Part shown: piece by piece, positions 1-12,454 of the stretch
Position numbering within the stretch: the stretch's first letter is position 1
How the letters are laid out: each line of letters begins with the position of its first letter
DNA from: Takakia lepidozioides
Taxonomy: Eukaryota; Streptophyta; Takakiopsida; Takakiales; Takakiaceae
Assembly: GCA_030704615.1 (NCBI GenBank)
Contig: CM060733.1
Coordinates: 30,690,001 to 30,754,000, forward strand
Direction of reading: 5' to 3'
Length of the DNA stretch: 64,000 nt
Notes under the pieces: generated by a model
Told to the model about the DNA's origin: nothing
The model's input: only the letters and a program-made list of their open reading frames with translations
Database searches by the model: none
Made by a program: the position numbers and the translations under genes

Positions 1-194
1 TTGAATTCAACTATTTAGTTTGAATTGAAACAGATCGACTAAACAAATCTTGGTGACATAATTTTGTGTTTTGACAAGACAACTTTGATCTTCTAAATGT
101 TTCTATGGTGATAATCCATGTCTTTCTATCAAAAGACTTGAACCTCAGAAGGAGATGATCTGGCAGGGTTGCACGATTTCGAGTGTGGAATCTG

Positions 195-3053
195 ATGCAG
201 TTGCTCAATCGGCGTCACGGTGGCAAAAGTATTGGTCTTGGCTCATCCGCCATGACCACTGTGAATGGAGGTATAAGAGACCAATGGAGCCAGGAAGGAG
301 GCAACAAGGAATTTTGCGGCACTGCTGGGGATGTGATCACACTCTGTAAGGAGGGACGGTTGAAGGAGGCAGTTCAGACTTTGGATCTTTTGGACCAACA
401 AGGCATCCGAGCAAACTTGGAGGCCTATTCTTGTCTCTTGCAGGAGTGCGCCAAGGTAAAATCTCTGGCCGATGGCAAGCATGTCCATGCCCACATTGTG
501 AAAAGTAGCTTTGAACCAGACATCTACTTGTCGAACATCCTTGTCAACATGTATGCCAAGTGCGGGAGTTTTATTTCTGCACGGCATGTATTTGACAGAA
601 TGCATAAACGAGATGTGGTCTCATGGACTGCAATGATTGCAGGATATGCTAAACAAGGGCATAGTGAAGAGGCATTTGAGTTCTTTTGCCAAATGCAACG
701 AGAAGGTGTGAAGCCAAACGGGGTCACCTTTGTGAGCGTCCTCCATGCGTGTGCCAGCCCATTGGCTCTGGAACAGGGCAAGTGCATCCATGCACATATT
801 GTTCACAGCGGATTTGAACACCATGAACGTGTGGGGAGTGCCCTTGTCAGCATGTATGCCAGGTGCGGGGCTGTGTTGGATGCACGCCACGTATTTGACA
901 AGATACGTGAAAGAGATGTTGTTGCCTGGAATGCGATGATTGGAGGATATGTTCAGCAAGGGCATGGTGAAGACGCTTTTGAACTCTTTTGGCAAATGCA
1001 GCAAGAAGGCATGAAGTCTGACGTGGTCACTTTCCTTAACATCCTTAATGCATGTGCTAGCCCAGCAGCTCTGGAACAGGGGAAGCAAGTCCATGCCCAC
1101 ATTATGAAAGCTGGGTTTGAGTCAGAAGTCTCTATTGGAAATGCCCTCGTCAGCATGTATGCCAAGTGTGGGAGTGTTGTGGATGCGCTCAATGTGTTTG
1201 AACGAATGCCAAATCGGGATGTGATCTCATGGACGGCAATGATTGCAGGATTTGCTCAACAAGGGCATGGTGAAGAGGCATTTCAACTCTTTGAGAAAAT
1301 GCAAGCAGAAGGTATGAAGCCAAACAAGATCACCTTCATAAGCATTCTCAATGCGTGTGCAAGCCCAGTTACCCTGGAAAAGGGCAAGCAGGTCCATGCC
1401 CAAGTCATTAGAAGTGGGTTTGAGCGAGAAGTCGTTGTGGGGACGGCTCTTGTCAGCATGTATGCCAGGTGTGACAACATGTTGGGTGCGCGGCAAGTGT
1501 TTGACACAATGCCTAAACGAGATGTGGTTTCATGGAATGCAATGATTGCGGGATATGTTCAGAAAGGGTGCAGTGAAGAGGCACTTCATTTTTTCCAGCA
1601 GATGCAAGTAGATGGTCTAAAGCCTGACAAGGCAACTTTTGTTAGCATCCTGAGCGCAAGTACCAGTGTAGCAGCTCTGGAACAAGGCAAGCAGGTCCAT
1701 GCCCAAATCATCAAAGGTGGATTTGAAGCAGATATCTTGGTGGGAAATGCTCTTGTCAGCATGTATGCCAGGTGTGGAAGTGTGATGAATGCACGTCAAG
1801 TGTTTGACCATATGCCCAAAAGAGATGTGGTGTCATGGAATGCAATGATTGCAGGATTTGCTCAGCATGGGCATAGTAAGGAGGCTCTTGAAATCTTCTG
1901 GCAAATGCAGGGAGAAGGGTCTACGTCCGATAATGTCACTTTTACTAGCATTCTAAATGCATGTGCCAGCCTAGCAGTCATGGAAGATGGTATGCAGGTT
2001 CATGCCCACATTGTCAGTGCAGGATTTGAAGCAGATATCCGTGTAGGGAATGCCCTTATTGATATGTATGCCAAATGTGGGAGTGTGGTGAGTGCACGCC
2101 AGGTGTTTGAGAAAATGCCTGAACGAGATGTGGTCTCCTGGAATGCAATGATTACTGGATATTCTCAGCATGGCCTTGGGAACGATGCCCTGCTACTCTT
2201 TGAACAAATGCAACAGGAAGCAGTGAAGCCAAACAGGGTCACCCTCATTGGTGTTCTCTCTGCATGCAGCCATGTGGGCCTAGTGGATGAAGGCCAGCAC
2301 TACTTCCGCTCCATGAGTCGAGATCATGGAATTATACCCACAGGGGAGCACTATGGCTGTATAGTCGACCTGCTTGGCCGTGCAGGGCATTTAGATAAGG
2401 CAGAGGACTTCATCAACAACATGCCATTCAAACCAGATGGTGGAGTTTGGGGGGCCTTTCTTGGTGCCTGCAGAATTCACGGAAATGTGGAGCTAGCAGA
2501 GTGCGCCGCAAAAGATATTTTCAAATTAGAACCACAAGATCCTGGATTGTATGTTCTGCTGAGAAACATCTATGCTGCTGCTGGCAGGTGGGATGATTTT
2601 GTAAGGGTAAAAAGAGCAATGGAGGACAGAGGTATGAGGAAGGAGCAAGCACGCAGCTGGATTGAGGTAGAAAATAGGGTGCATGTGTTCGTGGTAGAGG
2701 ATACATCTCACGCACACACAGAGGAGATCCATGCTGAGTTGGAGAGATTGACTAAGCAGATGATGGAAGCAGGATATGTGCCAGACACTCGTTTTGTGCT
2801 GCATGATGTGGATCAGGGGCAGAAGGAACTCTCTCTTCGCCACCACAGTGAAAAGCTGGCCATTGCTTTTGGACTCATCAGCACAGCCCCTGGGACACAT
2901 ATTCGCATCATCAAAAACCTTCGGGTATGTCCTGACTGCCATACCGCCACCAAGTATATCTCCAAGATTGTCGGGCGAGAGATTATTGCCAGGGATGCCA
3001 ATCGCTTTCATCACTTCAAGAATGGGGTGTGTTCTTGTGGAGATTATTGGTAA
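195..3053 (+). CDS. PLS-class PPR protein with E and DYW domains (organelle RNA-editing factor)
   Basis: A single uninterrupted frame encodes 952 aa. The first in-frame ATG is at 195; an in-frame TGA at 156 closes the frame upstream. The N-terminus (about 60 aa, basic) could be an organelle transit peptide. The body has six copies of a roughly 101-aa P-L-S triplet, each with a GKQVHAHI-like stretch, a YAKCGS-like stretch and a [10 protein letters not shown]-like stretch. E/E+ motifs follow, then a DYW domain with PG box (GYVPDTRF), the zinc/deaminase signature HSE at about residues 884-886, CPDC at about 912-915, and a terminal CSCGDYW. All catalytic residues of the DYW cytidine deaminase are present. 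Family knowledge: such proteins bind one organellar transcript through the PPR tract and edit C to U in plastids or mitochondria. The repeats are also very alike at DNA level, which suggests recent triplet duplication. The target RNA cannot be told by eye. Confidence 0.95.
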   Translation: MQLLNRRHGGKSIGLGSSAMTTVNGGIRDQWSQEGGNKEFCGTAGDVITLCKEGRLKEAVQTLDLLDQQGIRANLEAYSCLLQECAKVKSLADGKHVHAHIVKSSFEPDIYLSNILVNMYAKCGSFISARHVFDRMHKRDVVSWTAMIAGYAKQGHSEEAFEFFCQMQREGVKPNGVTFVSVLHACASPLALEQGKCIHAHIVHSGFEHHERVGSALVSMYARCGAVLDARHVFDKIRERDVVAWNAMIGGYVQQGHGEDAFELFWQMQQEGMKSDVVTFLNILNACASPAALEQGKQVHAHIMKAGFESEVSIGNALVSMYAKCGSVVDALNVFERMPNRDVISWTAMIAGFAQQGHGEEAFQLFEKMQAEGMKPNKITFISILNACASPVTLEKGKQVHAQVIRSGFEREVVVGTALVSMYARCDNMLGARQVFDTMPKRDVVSWNAMIAGYVQKGCSEEALHFFQQMQVDGLKPDKATFVSILSASTSVAALEQGKQVHAQIIKGGFEADILVGNALVSMYARCGSVMNARQVFDHMPKRDVVSWNAMIAGFAQHGHSKEALEIFWQMQGEGSTSDNVTFTSILNACASLAVMEDGMQVHAHIVSAGFEADIRVGNALIDMYAKCGSVVSARQVFEKMPERDVVSWNAMITGYSQHGLGNDALLLFEQMQQEAVKPNRVTLIGVLSACSHVGLVDEGQHYFRSMSRDHGIIPTGEHYGCIVDLLGRAGHLDKAEDFINNMPFKPDGGVWGAFLGACRIHGNVELAECAAKDIFKLEPQDPGLYVLLRNIYAAAGRWDDFVRVKRAMEDRGMRKEQARSWIEVENRVHVFVVEDTSHAHTEEIHAELERLTKQMMEAGYVPDTRFVLHDVDQGQKELSLRHHSEKLAIAFGLISTAPGTHIRIIKNLRVCPDCHTATKYISKIVGREIIARDANRFHHFKNGVCSCGDYW

Positions 3054-3935
3054 TGGTGTGCAAGTCTCTGTCACTGTCACGAATATTCTTTCCTTCAAGG
3101 CCACCTCTTCTCCCTTGGTTGGATAGCATCAAGCTGGAAGCATCTTCATGGGGTGTATATTGACATTAAATCTTGGTATGTAAAGGCAAGTGACACTACA
3201 CAGGCGACCTCCGGATCCCCCTTTAGCCCCCTCAAATCTTTCCTCACATTTTTGGTTAAGTCTGAGGGCTACAGTAGTACTGCCTGGTGTACTTTCTAGT
3301 TTGGTGGCAGTGGCAGCCAGTATTCCATTGGGACTCATAAAAGGGTGTAGCCCAGCTAAAGTTCATCCATGAGATTTGAATGGTGATTCCAAAAATTTCA
3401 GGTGCGTTTGATGTGATATATGTGGATGCGGTAGCATGTATCAGGACAAAGTCAATCTGCTCTTCTTCTTAGCAGTATATTCGAAGCTAGCAGTTCTCTC
3501 TGAGCTCACAGAATCTGCAAGACAGATTATGAGCATCTGCGACAGTCCACATGTGAGTGGAATTGATTAATTTCAACAAAGCATACAACAATCACCATGT
3601 TGGGCTCTCATTCAAGCTCCAGTGCACTCCAGACACTGGCAATGGAGGTTGCAGGTAGGAGAGTCCATTTGTGCAGTTTGTGCCTAACAGTTTATGGAGT
3701 ACCCACAGTTGGAATCACCCAAACTAGCTGGGCTCTACCGTTGTGTATTGAGGGCTGTAGGGCTTGTTCTTATGGTCAGAGATTGTTTTCTGATTTTTTG
3801 TGAACATAGAAGAAACAAAGAAGTTGCTATTGCACATTTTGGGGACATTTGCAACCTCAATTTCAAGCTTTGGAAACATGCACGTGCCTCGATGGTTTTT
3901 TCCCAATGAGACTCCAGATCCAAATTCCACATAGT
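3054..3935 (+). repeat. PPR gene 3' flank, duplicated at 12680-13445
   Basis: No gene is seen. The sequence after the PPR stop is repeated at 12680-13445 with many small changes. Shared landmarks are the stretch after the stop (GATTATTGGTRATGGTGTGC), the AAGGCAAGTGACACTACACAGG block near 3184 and 12792, and the CAATGAGACTCCAGATCCAA block near 3905 and 13390. The homology to 13445 stops at about 3935, where helicase-derived sequence begins, so 3935 is a rearrangement junction. Confidence 0.75.
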
Positions 3936-4410
3936 GCAGCCGCAAAGGCCTAGGGTTTCTGGGTGGGACAAGCTAAGCCCGATTATAAGTTACCGGGAGG
4001 CTGAGGTGGGGGGAACTGCATGGCCAGATGTTTTCACGGCGCATTGGGAGTCAAGGCAAAACAACCTCGTGAAAATTTGAAGAGATACCCTGAGTCACTT
4101 GAAACTGAAAGGTGCCAATCTGCGAAAGGTGAGGAGGAATCAGAAAATGGAGGGCCACAAGTATCTGGAGTAGACTCGTCATTGTCAGTCTATTGCCATT
4201 GCGAGCTCATTGGGACCTGATTGGAATCAGGTGGTTGTCTTGCCACAGCAAGGATGATAATCTTTTTCGCAGGGGGAAGGTTTGCCTGCAATACACTGGA
4301 CGTGACGGTTCGCAATCTTGTGCTGTTGGCATCTTTTACTTCTCTTGTCAAAAGATCTGTGGGAATATCTAGCATTTTTTTCCTCCTGTCCTCCTTGTAA
4401 ATATTCCCTT
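3936..4410 (+). pseudogene. Truncated copy of the helicase last exon (GW/WG tail region)
   Basis: From 3936 the DNA closely follows helicase exon 7 (about 25968-26360). It has the same SGWDKLSPI-like coding stretch at 3958-3995, the same PESLETERCQSAKGEEESE stretch near 4090-4145, and the GPDWNQVVVLP stretch near 4215-4245. Frameshifts and stops break the frame, so it is not functional. The first half of exon 7, with the two large GW repeats, is absent. A LINE fragment is inserted after 4424. Confidence 0.8.
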
Positions 4411-5054
4411 TCTCTTTGCGACAGCAATGAAGTTAGGCAGAAAACTTCCCTGAACTTGTTTCCAGTCAGTGACATGGGGGAGGACATCTTGGCTGACCTC
4501 AAGGGTCTACCCACTCTCGGCACTAGACTGAAATTTAAACTCAGGGCAGGAAGCCTACCTTTGAACAGCAAACAGAAGCAGAGAGGAAAGGGAGAGTGCA
4601 ATTGCCCGTTGTGTGGGCAATCTGAAGACAGTGTTCATTTTCTGATACACTGTCCGGGGTTCTCTCACCAAAGAGACGCTCTCTTCAAATCTATCGAGGG
4701 AATTGTGCCTGTACCCTTGTTTACCAACTTTGAAAGTCTCGAGGCTGAGCCAAAAGCCCAGGCCCTCCTGAGGCCTAGTTTTTGGGCAAATCACACACAG
4801 CAGATTGATGCTTGTGTGAAGGGATTTCTAGAGGATATCTGGAAAACCCGGATTAATTCTATATATGATGGTAAGTCACACTACCAACGTCAGCCCCCGA
4901 CAGAGGTAGGTTCTGTTCCTTTGGTTCCCGCTCAAACTGGGCGCGGGGTCAATGGCCACAAGGCTACGGCAAACAACGTCTTATGAGTACAATCTCTTTG
5001 CGACAGCGGACGTTATAAAGCACCATTTCATTTCATTTCATTTCTTTGCGACAG
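4411..5054 (+). mobile_element. 5'-truncated LINE fragment plus a second retroelement tail at one target site
   Basis: The insert runs 4425-4992 and encodes the C-terminus of a LINE ORF2, including a zinc-binding motif CPLCGQSEDSVHFLIHC and the downstream HQRDALF stretch. It is closely similar to 16010-16571. The 14-bp TCTCTTTGCGACAG lies on its left (4411-4424) and right (4993-5006), a target site duplication. A second short piece (5007-5042) with the GTTATAAAGCACCATTTC tail and ATTTC repeats follows, then 12 bp of the same target sequence again (5043-5054). The order is therefore target, LINE, target, tail, target. Confidence 0.8.
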
Positions 5055-6094
5055 TGTTGCTGTTTCATCCTATATCCTGGTAGAAACTCGTCTGCAGGAG
5101 TATGAAGGCCATTTTTACAGACTTTTGGATTCTGTGGGGCACCAGTACTTGTATACCTGGTGGAACAAGGGTTTCAGAGCATTAGACCCTTGGATGTCTC
5201 TCAGAGTTGACAGGGTGGAGTTAGGCTCAATTCCATCTACAAACGCCAAGGACAGGATGTGTTTTGAATCAGGTCCCTTTGTAAGTATTACCAAAAATAC
5301 ACATGAGAAACATAAGAGTGGGTCTGTAAAAGCTCCCAACAATCACCAAGAAGGCCTGAGGCCTGACGGTGTACAGGCAGGCAAGTTTCAGGTTGTACAT
5401 ATGCTGTTTTGGTTTGCCAGCCATCAGGGCCATTGTGCTAAGCTTGTCTGAGTTTATTTGGGAATGGATTTGCAAACGGATTCCATGGTATTGCTATACA
5501 CATCAAAACTTCTTCCCATATGCGATAAAATTACGTGGAGTATTATTTCTCAAAAACAATGGAATGCACAGGCCACCATATGTTCTCCACAATTATTTTA
5601 CGATTCTGTTTCGCAAAGTGACAATTATAAAGAAAATAGCTGACTAATCTGACCATCCCCCCTCAGGAAAAGCAGGACCCTTCATCCCATCCTATGCTTG
5701 TGGTGCATTCCCTACTTCTGTTCTTCTGATCTGTTCTTCTAAAGAATCCTTCTACTGTTGTGGCGACCTCCTTAGATCGCACTCTTCTTCTGTACACCAC
5801 ATGCATTGTTTTCGACTCTCTTCCCCTGTGCCACCCTCCAGCAAAGTATCTTGTACTACAATGACCTATGCTTTTAAAACCAAATACTCACAGCAGCTTG
5901 CTTAGTCTCTCTTCAGTTCCGCTATTTCCAAGCAGTCTCAGGACTACATCTCTTTCGCCGCTTGAGCTGTTTACATTTTCTGGAGCATCTTCATATCGAT
6001 GCTGTGCGAGCTGCTCCCATCTCCACTGTAGCTCTGCAAGCTAGGTACTTTCACTCTGCTCCGAGTTGTTCTAGTGCCATGCGCTGCTTGCTTT
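5055..6094 (+). repeat. Copy of the helicase 3' flanking region
   Basis: No gene is supported. Blocks match the flank of the helicase gene: 5085-5150 resembles 26680-26750 (ACTCRTCTGCAGGAGTATGA block), and 5825-5950 and 6060-6090 resemble 26810-26990 (CTTCCCCTGTGCC, TTGTACTRCAATGACCT and TAGTGCCATGCGCTG blocks). Between them (about 5200-5800) lies sequence not shared with the intact locus. Confidence 0.65.
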
Positions 6095-6385
6095 GTGCCT
6101 TCAGTCAGGCCACGGGTTAGCTGAGAATCTTCAGTGAAGTCCGTGTAAGAATTTGCCTAGCCGTCATATTAACAGTAACAAGAGAAGAACTTTGAGTGCT
6201 GGAGACTGAACAGCCTTCTTGGATTGGTTCCTCAGCGACTCCGGAATGCAAAGATGCTGCAGAGTTTTCCCGAGGGTACAACCGACCTAGACCAAAATGG
6301 ATCTGGAAAACTAGGGAGCCTGTTTTGGCACTGAGTATAAAGAACTGTGTGTGACATCTAATTATGAGTATTACAGTACACATTC
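6095..6385 (+). pseudogene. Fragment of helicase exon 3, out of order
   Basis: 6100-6350 matches the middle of helicase exon 3 (about 22620-22950). Shared stretches include GCCTTCAGTSAGGCCACGGG, TGCCTAGCCGTCATATTAAC and GGAATGCAAAGATGCT. There are internal deletions and stops. In the intact gene this exon lies about 4 kb upstream of the 3' flank; here it lies downstream of the flank copy, so the duplicate is permuted. Confidence 0.75.
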
Positions 6386-7032
6386 ACATTTGGAGGAGAA
6401 CGCGTTGAGCGATGGGTGAAGCGAGCTCTTTGGGACTGAGTGTTGCGACACTCTGGTCTCTTTTTGATGATTAGATTCGTCTCTTTTGCTGGTTGACCCT
6501 GCCTTTTAATGTAACTGCATATACATGTTATGTTGTCATCAAGCTTCCGGCAGGCCTCGTATCTGGTTCTTCCAAGCTGGTAGCGCTTAGCTCTAGAAGG
6601 TGGAGGCCGTTTGCTTCCGTTTGCTGCTTCCTCTGCTTCACCTAGTTTTAGAGCTTGTTAGAACTTTTGTTACACAAGGCACAGCGCCTGCTACCGTAGT
6701 TGGGCTTTCTGAAGAGGGTACTTGTTGAATTCGTGTCCAGAAAGCTTTGAAGATTCCTTTCAATTCTCGACTGTTTCAGGCAATTTCGCCCAAACGTGTT
6801 TTGTTTCCTTAACTGGAAGCGAAAGGTGACGGAAAGAGAGGTCGTTGAACTAAAAATAGAAACTCGAGTAAGAGAAGGTACTAAAAGTAGATGTTCAGGT
6901 GTCACGGGGCTCCTCCGCGTATAACACACTGTGGGAGTTTTGCTCGCTGAGTGTGTGTAGTTCAATGTGTTGGTCTGCTCTGCACTGCACGTACACGAAC
7001 GTTCGCGCAGGTCTGCAACAAGTGAACTTGAA

Positions 7033-7449
7033 ATGGTGGGCGGGAGTGAAGGCAAGGTGTTGAGCCGATTGGGTGTTGCAGACGGACGCAAACGCAGGTT
7101 GGAGCAGGTGGACAGGGATTGTGACAGGAACATACACAGACTTAAGCATATGGGGTTGTGGAATGATGAGCGTGAAGTGGATATACGCAGGGTTGCAATG
7201 CTCCGTGTCAGCGAGGACTATGATGGGCGTCTCAAATTGAGCGATGATGGACGACATGAGAAGAAGAGACGCATTCATGAGCAATTGATCGCCCCCAAGA
7301 ATCCTGTAAGCGAGGAGGTTGCTAAGCGGGAGAGGGACGTGAAGAAGAGGGACGACTACTCAAGGAGTTGCTCACCCTGGACTGTTACGGTTTACCGCGT
7401 CAGGCGTACATGGGAACGTCTCAAGGCATTCAGCCACCATTCACCATGA
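7033..7449 (+). CDS. Hypothetical charged protein, 138 aa
   Basis: An ATG at 7033 opens a 138-aa frame rich in Arg, Lys, Asp and Glu (for example RKRRLEQVDRDCDRN, EVAKRERDVKKRDDY). No signal peptide, membrane segment or known motif is visible, and I do not recognise a family. Its strong charge bias and fairly even codon use are unlike the obvious spurious frames nearby. It could be a small nuclear protein, a gene fragment, or a chance frame; no intron signals decide it. Confidence 0.35.
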   Translation: MVGGSEGKVLSRLGVADGRKRRLEQVDRDCDRNIHRLKHMGLWNDEREVDIRRVAMLRVSEDYDGRLKLSDDGRHEKKRRIHEQLIAPKNPVSEEVAKRERDVKKRDDYSRSCSPWTVTVYRVRRTWERLKAFSHHSP

Positions 7450-7474
7450 GTTGTATCCCCTGATGTGGATAAAT

Positions 7475-7631
7475 AGCAATGTTTGACGACTCACCAATTC
7501 TGTGAAAAGTCGTAGCCTTTGCAAGTCCAAAGTTGGTGTCATAGCCCAAACCTCATTCACGGGGTGGTTGTGCAAAAAACATTGAGCAATGTTTGACGAC
7601 TCACAAATGTGAAAAGTCGTAGCCTTTGCAA
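7475..7631. repeat. Direct repeat of a 47-50 bp hairpin-forming unit
   Basis: Two near-identical units lie at 7475-7524 and 7585-7631, each starting AGCAATGTTTGACGACTCAC and ending AAAGTCGTAGCCTTTGCAA. Inside each, ACGACT and AGTCGT can pair to form a small stem. Confidence 0.75.
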
Positions 7632-9863
7632 TTACAAGTACATATTTCCTTGAGGCTTAAGTACTTGATTGAATCGACCAACAGCTCTATGTGTACATGT
7701 GTGTTTGTTCCTCTAGTGCTGCTCTAGTGTTTGTTCCTCTAGCTGATCAATATTCTCAGGGTAGGACTTCTAGCCTGAGCTTCTAGCTCCATAAGATGCA
7801 TGACTAATTTGTTTGCTGGGGATCTGCTTCTTCCCTGGGCCTAACGAACATGACCATGTATGACTCAATAATTATTAGCGAGATCAGTTCTGTAGGCCCA
7901 GTTCTTGTTCTTGTCTCCTTCTTGGATGGGTAGGCACACTAGCCAAGGGGGTGCATGGTGTCACTGGAGTTGTTGAAACTCAGGAGCTGATCTTCACAAG
8001 GAACCATTCCATTCTGTAATGTTTTTCTGTGAGATACATGGAGGCAATAGAAGGCTTGGATCTCTTTGAAAATACAAAACAGGTCTGCTGAAGACCTGCT
8101 AGCCACGAAAGCACAGCGAAAGCAACTTCTGCAACGTTATAAAACATGTCAAATTCTTGTCCTCTTGAAGTTGGACATGAAGACTCTTAAATTGCGTGCA
8201 CACCTGTACACCACCTACATGTATGTCATTCAAGATTAGGAGTTCTCCTGAAGAAGGTTCCTTAGGACCTGCACAAACGGGTGCAACTTGTTCTGAAACC
8301 CTCGATCACAGATCTGATATCTCAGTGATTTGTTCGTTATAGCGGTGCAGATCCATGGTGCCTGTGTAGGAAGAAAGAAAGCTGGGAAACCCTAATTTCC
8401 TAGCAACATATATAGACTAGTATTAGATATGGCCGGATCAAGTCTTTCAAACTTTTTGAAATCACAACTGAATCAGCAAGCACACTAGAAGCATGAGACC
8501 AACTACGCATATCGAAGTGCACATGACAACCAGCTGGAGAACAGAGAAGGTTCTGAATGAGATATGAAGTATATGGCAGCTTCACCTTGCACATGGACAC
8601 CGACAATATAAATCTCTTGATCTGAGGCTTCTATCGATTTGCTGATCCAGTTGTCCAACGCTGCGTCATATATGGTCATGGTGGCTCAGGAAATGAACAC
8701 TAAAAATTACTTACAAGCAGTCCCCCAAAATGTCCTCGAATATCAAGAACTTTTGCTTACAGGTTTCTATTGAAAAACTTATTGCTTACATCAGGCATGC
8801 ATCTGTAATGGCTAAATCATGCCAGAACTCTCTCGTATCCTCAGTAAACTGTCCTGAGCTATATATCTGATCTAATCTTGAGCTATCTCTACGTATGTGA
8901 TCAAAACAATTATCCCACAAGCTCCTACGTACACAGACTATCTGTCTCTCACTCAAGAAGACGATCTACCTTGGTTCCTGCATGTACACTAACAACTAGG
9001 TGCACCAATAACTGGAGGATGAATCGTCTTCGAGAACCAAACGTCTATGAGATAAACGGCACTGTTAGAGAGAATGAACGGTAGTGAGAGAACCCTAAGA
9101 TCCTAAGTCGATCCTACCCCACGCGCTCAAGTGTTGTGTATTCATGTACGTACTTAATTTTTTCAGCAGTTTCTATCGCCAAAGATCATCTGCAGTCTGA
9201 GGTCCTTCAACACTGCCATTACCCCGCAACTTGATCACTGTGAGCCGCATGGCTACGTCCACCAATCTTCCAAATGCTGCCAATATCTGACGACCATTCC
9301 CAGCCCTACGAGGATACATCAGATACAAGCAATGAACATATCGTTGCAAGTGGATCTCTCGCCAATGCCTCACCATCATCTTCCCTCAACGGAAACAACA
9401 CAAAGTCACGTCCAGAGTAACGGGGACGGTGAGCACGCTACAACCAGCAAAGAGAAACACTACGGAATACCAACAGAACTATACTCAAACAGATTCCCAC
9501 CTACATTCTACATTCCAAAGACCACGTGAAAATATGCCAAAACGACAGAATATGCTCACAGGACAGTGAAAGATATTCCCTTTACCCCAAGTTTTAGCCC
9601 CGCATACAGTCAGAATACTGGGGCTCTCCCTCCAAAGTAGATGTAGCACTAGTCTGTTTCCATCGCCAGCTCTCCTATAGTTGCCGCTGAATCAAAATGA
9701 GTGAGGCCGGCAGGTCTCTTGACTTACAGACAAATAAAGTGGTGAGGAGAGTTCATTAGGGAAAGTGGAGAATACTGTTCTTGCAGATCACGCTGTATGA
9801 AGGCGGCTACATCATTAAAAAGGTGAAGAAATGTCAGGCATCATTCCTTCTCATATCATTTTC
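7632..9863. other. Intergenic, no gene seen
   Basis: Only short frames of 60-70 codons, without conserved motifs or convincing splice context. No RNA gene or long repeat was recognised. Confidence 0.6.
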
Positions 9864-10560
9864 TCATAGATCTCCAAAGCCTCCAAGGTTAGCACACCCA
9901 TGCTGAGAATATCCTGCGATCATCGCATTCGGACATGAGACCACATTTCGTTGAGCCACATTGTTGAACACTATAAGAGCATCCCTTATGCTACCACTCG
10001 AAAAGAGAATTCTCCAGATTGATGTCTCATACAATTTCAGCTTTGATATTTCACCATGAACCAATATGCCCTTTTCCAGGGCTTAAGAATGCCATGGAAG
10101 GTAAGAATTCTGCCCTGATCCACATCATGCAGCACAATACGAACTCTTGTCTAGCCCATATCCTGCTTCCATCGTCTGCTGAGTCAATTTCTCCAACTCA
10201 GCATGGATCTTCTCTGTTTGTGCGCGAGAGTACATCCTCTACCACAAACACATGCACCCTATTTTCTCAATGCAGCTGCATGCTTGCTCCTTCCTCATAC
10301 CTCTATCCTCCATAGATCTCTTTACCCTTACAAAATCCTCCCACCTGCCAGCAGCAGCATAGATGTTTATCAGCAGCACATACAGTCCAGGATCTTGTGG
10401 TTCTAATTTTGAAAATACCTTTTGCAGCACATTACTAGCTCCACAAGCAAGGCCCCGGTCCACTTTGTGGTCATATAGATGAGTGTGATCTCTAACCATC
10501 TCCTCCCTATCTCCGAAAATCCTGTCATGCAGAATCAACGCCTGGTTTGATTTGTTCCTT
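9864..10560 (-). pseudogene. Scrambled PPR gene relic
   Basis: On the minus strand, 10440-10240 encodes an E/E+ region close to that of the intact PPR gene ([35 protein letters not shown]). Downstream in the same orientation, 10064-9880 encodes a PPR repeat piece (NVVSCPNAMIAGYSQHG). In real PPR genes the repeats precede the E domain, so the order is inverted here, and stops interrupt it. Not functional. Confidence 0.75.
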
Positions 10561-12440
10561 AGCCAATCGGCGAGGACAATCTTTGTGGTGAGTGAGAGCC
10601 ATCACAATTCAGTTCATTGCCAAAGTCATTCGCTCACGAAATTCCATCGACGTGTGTGAACTGTACAGTTCACTGTTGTGGATGTAGGCAGTAGCAAGTG
10701 TAGGTTGGTTGACTACAACCTTACACAGGAATAGAAAATGATACTGGATTGGCCAGCTATGGAACAATCCCAGGCTATTTTTTGAGTGTAGACATGCAAC
10801 TACTACCAGTATCTACTAGCTCACATTTTCATGCAGTAAAGGTCTTCGAATATGCTTTTTAAAGCCCGTGACATCTGATATTGTTTTGATCAAGACGGAG
10901 CAAGAGCATACTGTTGTTCTGTCGGCAGGAGGAGGTGCAGAAACCGTTGTGCTTTTGTGCAGACCTGATTGGATGTGACGCATCACAATTCTCCGTCAAC
11001 AGCCACAACATAAACTTGGACAAAGCTTCTGCTGGCCTTCACACAAGCCAGTCTGCAGTTATCTTCGTCACAGTCTCTGGGAGGTCACAAAGAGGTACCT
11101 GCATCCTCGTGGTGGACATTTTATGGTAGCATGTGATGCAGCAACAATCAAACTGGATCTGGGGACTGAATCTGGTGAGTTTACAGCATACTCTCCTACA
11201 CAAAAGTTCAAAGAGGCAGAGATTACCCTCTCGTCCGAAGATGGGTATTTATGGCCCCAACCTAGCTTGCAGAAATCCATTTATGTAAAAAGCAGAAGCT
11301 CAATGACAATGACATACGCTTGCGAGATGCCTACCTCTTCCAAGTTCCTTTTGTTTTGGGAGTGTTTATCTCCTCGAACTCCTAATACAGATCATCATCA
11401 ATTTTCCAGCACATTTGTATAGTTGTCCCTTCCTGTTCGAAATAAAAAGCACCAAGGCTCGTTTCATGATTCTTGATGAACATCTTCACATCTTCTTTGG
11501 ATTTCTCACCGCAAGTTAGTTGTGAAGTATCGTTTGATTTGATATCGCCTATCCCTTGGGCTTACACCGAACTCGCAGAAGCCAAGCTCTCATCAGTCCC
11601 GTGGCCCATCCTTAGCACGACACCTAAACAGGTGATGAGATCCCATGGCCCGCATGGGCTCTCATGGATACACGAGACCTCAAGAGGTCATGAGGTCGCT
11701 ACACGACAGCTCAACAGATCACGACGTCCCATGGCCCAGCAAGCATGGGCTCTCTCACGGACTTCTACATGAGTCCTCAAAGTACTTACCATGATCCGGT
11801 GGTGCTTTGGAGCACACACTTGATGGAGGGGTCACCAGGATCAACCCTAACGACAGGGAGGACACGGTTATAGATCACACTCATCTGTATGACCGCAAAG
11901 AGGACTGGATTGACCTAGTTTCGTGGAGGGTGGGGAGGCATCTGTCGCATCCGGCATTGCCCACTTCAGCTCCACGTCTGCACCTTCCTGCATGATGCGG
12001 GTCCTCTCGCCCCTTCACCACAAAGACAAGACAGGGCCTCGGATTTGGGTTCTCCCAGTAATCTAATTCACTTGTGTGAGTTTCTGTCATCCAATGCCTT
12101 CCTGTTTCTTTCCGCGCTCTCCTCCATTTCATTCCACACTCTCTGGGTTTGCTGTTGAGAAAGGAGACGGAGAGCCGAAGGGGGTATCATCAGTTGTGTC
12201 TGTTGAAACGAAGGAAACCGACCAACAGCTAGCGGGTTGCCAACGGAATTTTGCTTGAGATGGGAATGGGTGTCTTTGTCCCTATGGTATGTATGTTTCC
12301 TTGTTTCCCTATCGCATACTCTTAAGCTAATTGCTTCTTTATCAACCTGTCATTGATCTAAGCTTTCTTTGTTTCAAAGACATTTCAGACAGGACCTCCC
12401 AACGCCATGTGCCGATGTCCAGTGGCAAGAGATGATTCAT
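10561..12440. other. Intergenic with small repeated pieces
   Basis: No gene is supported. A short coding-like piece reading DHTHLYDRKED at 11875-11905 (+) resembles the minus-strand piece DHTHLYDHKVD at about 10500-10465, so a small segment is duplicated in inverted orientation. 11640-11760 holds two copies of a CCCATGGCCC...GCATGGGCTCTC motif. Nothing else was recognised. Confidence 0.5.
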
Positions 12441-12454
12441 GGACTTCAGTTTTA

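Noticed and set aside
621-1100. Minus-strand frames within the PPR tract
   Set aside because: They repeat with the PPR triplet period, as expected of shadows of the repeats.
2526-3104. 192-aa minus-strand frame opposite the PPR gene end
   Set aside because: It is the antisense shadow of the conserved DYW coding sequence and has no motif of its own.
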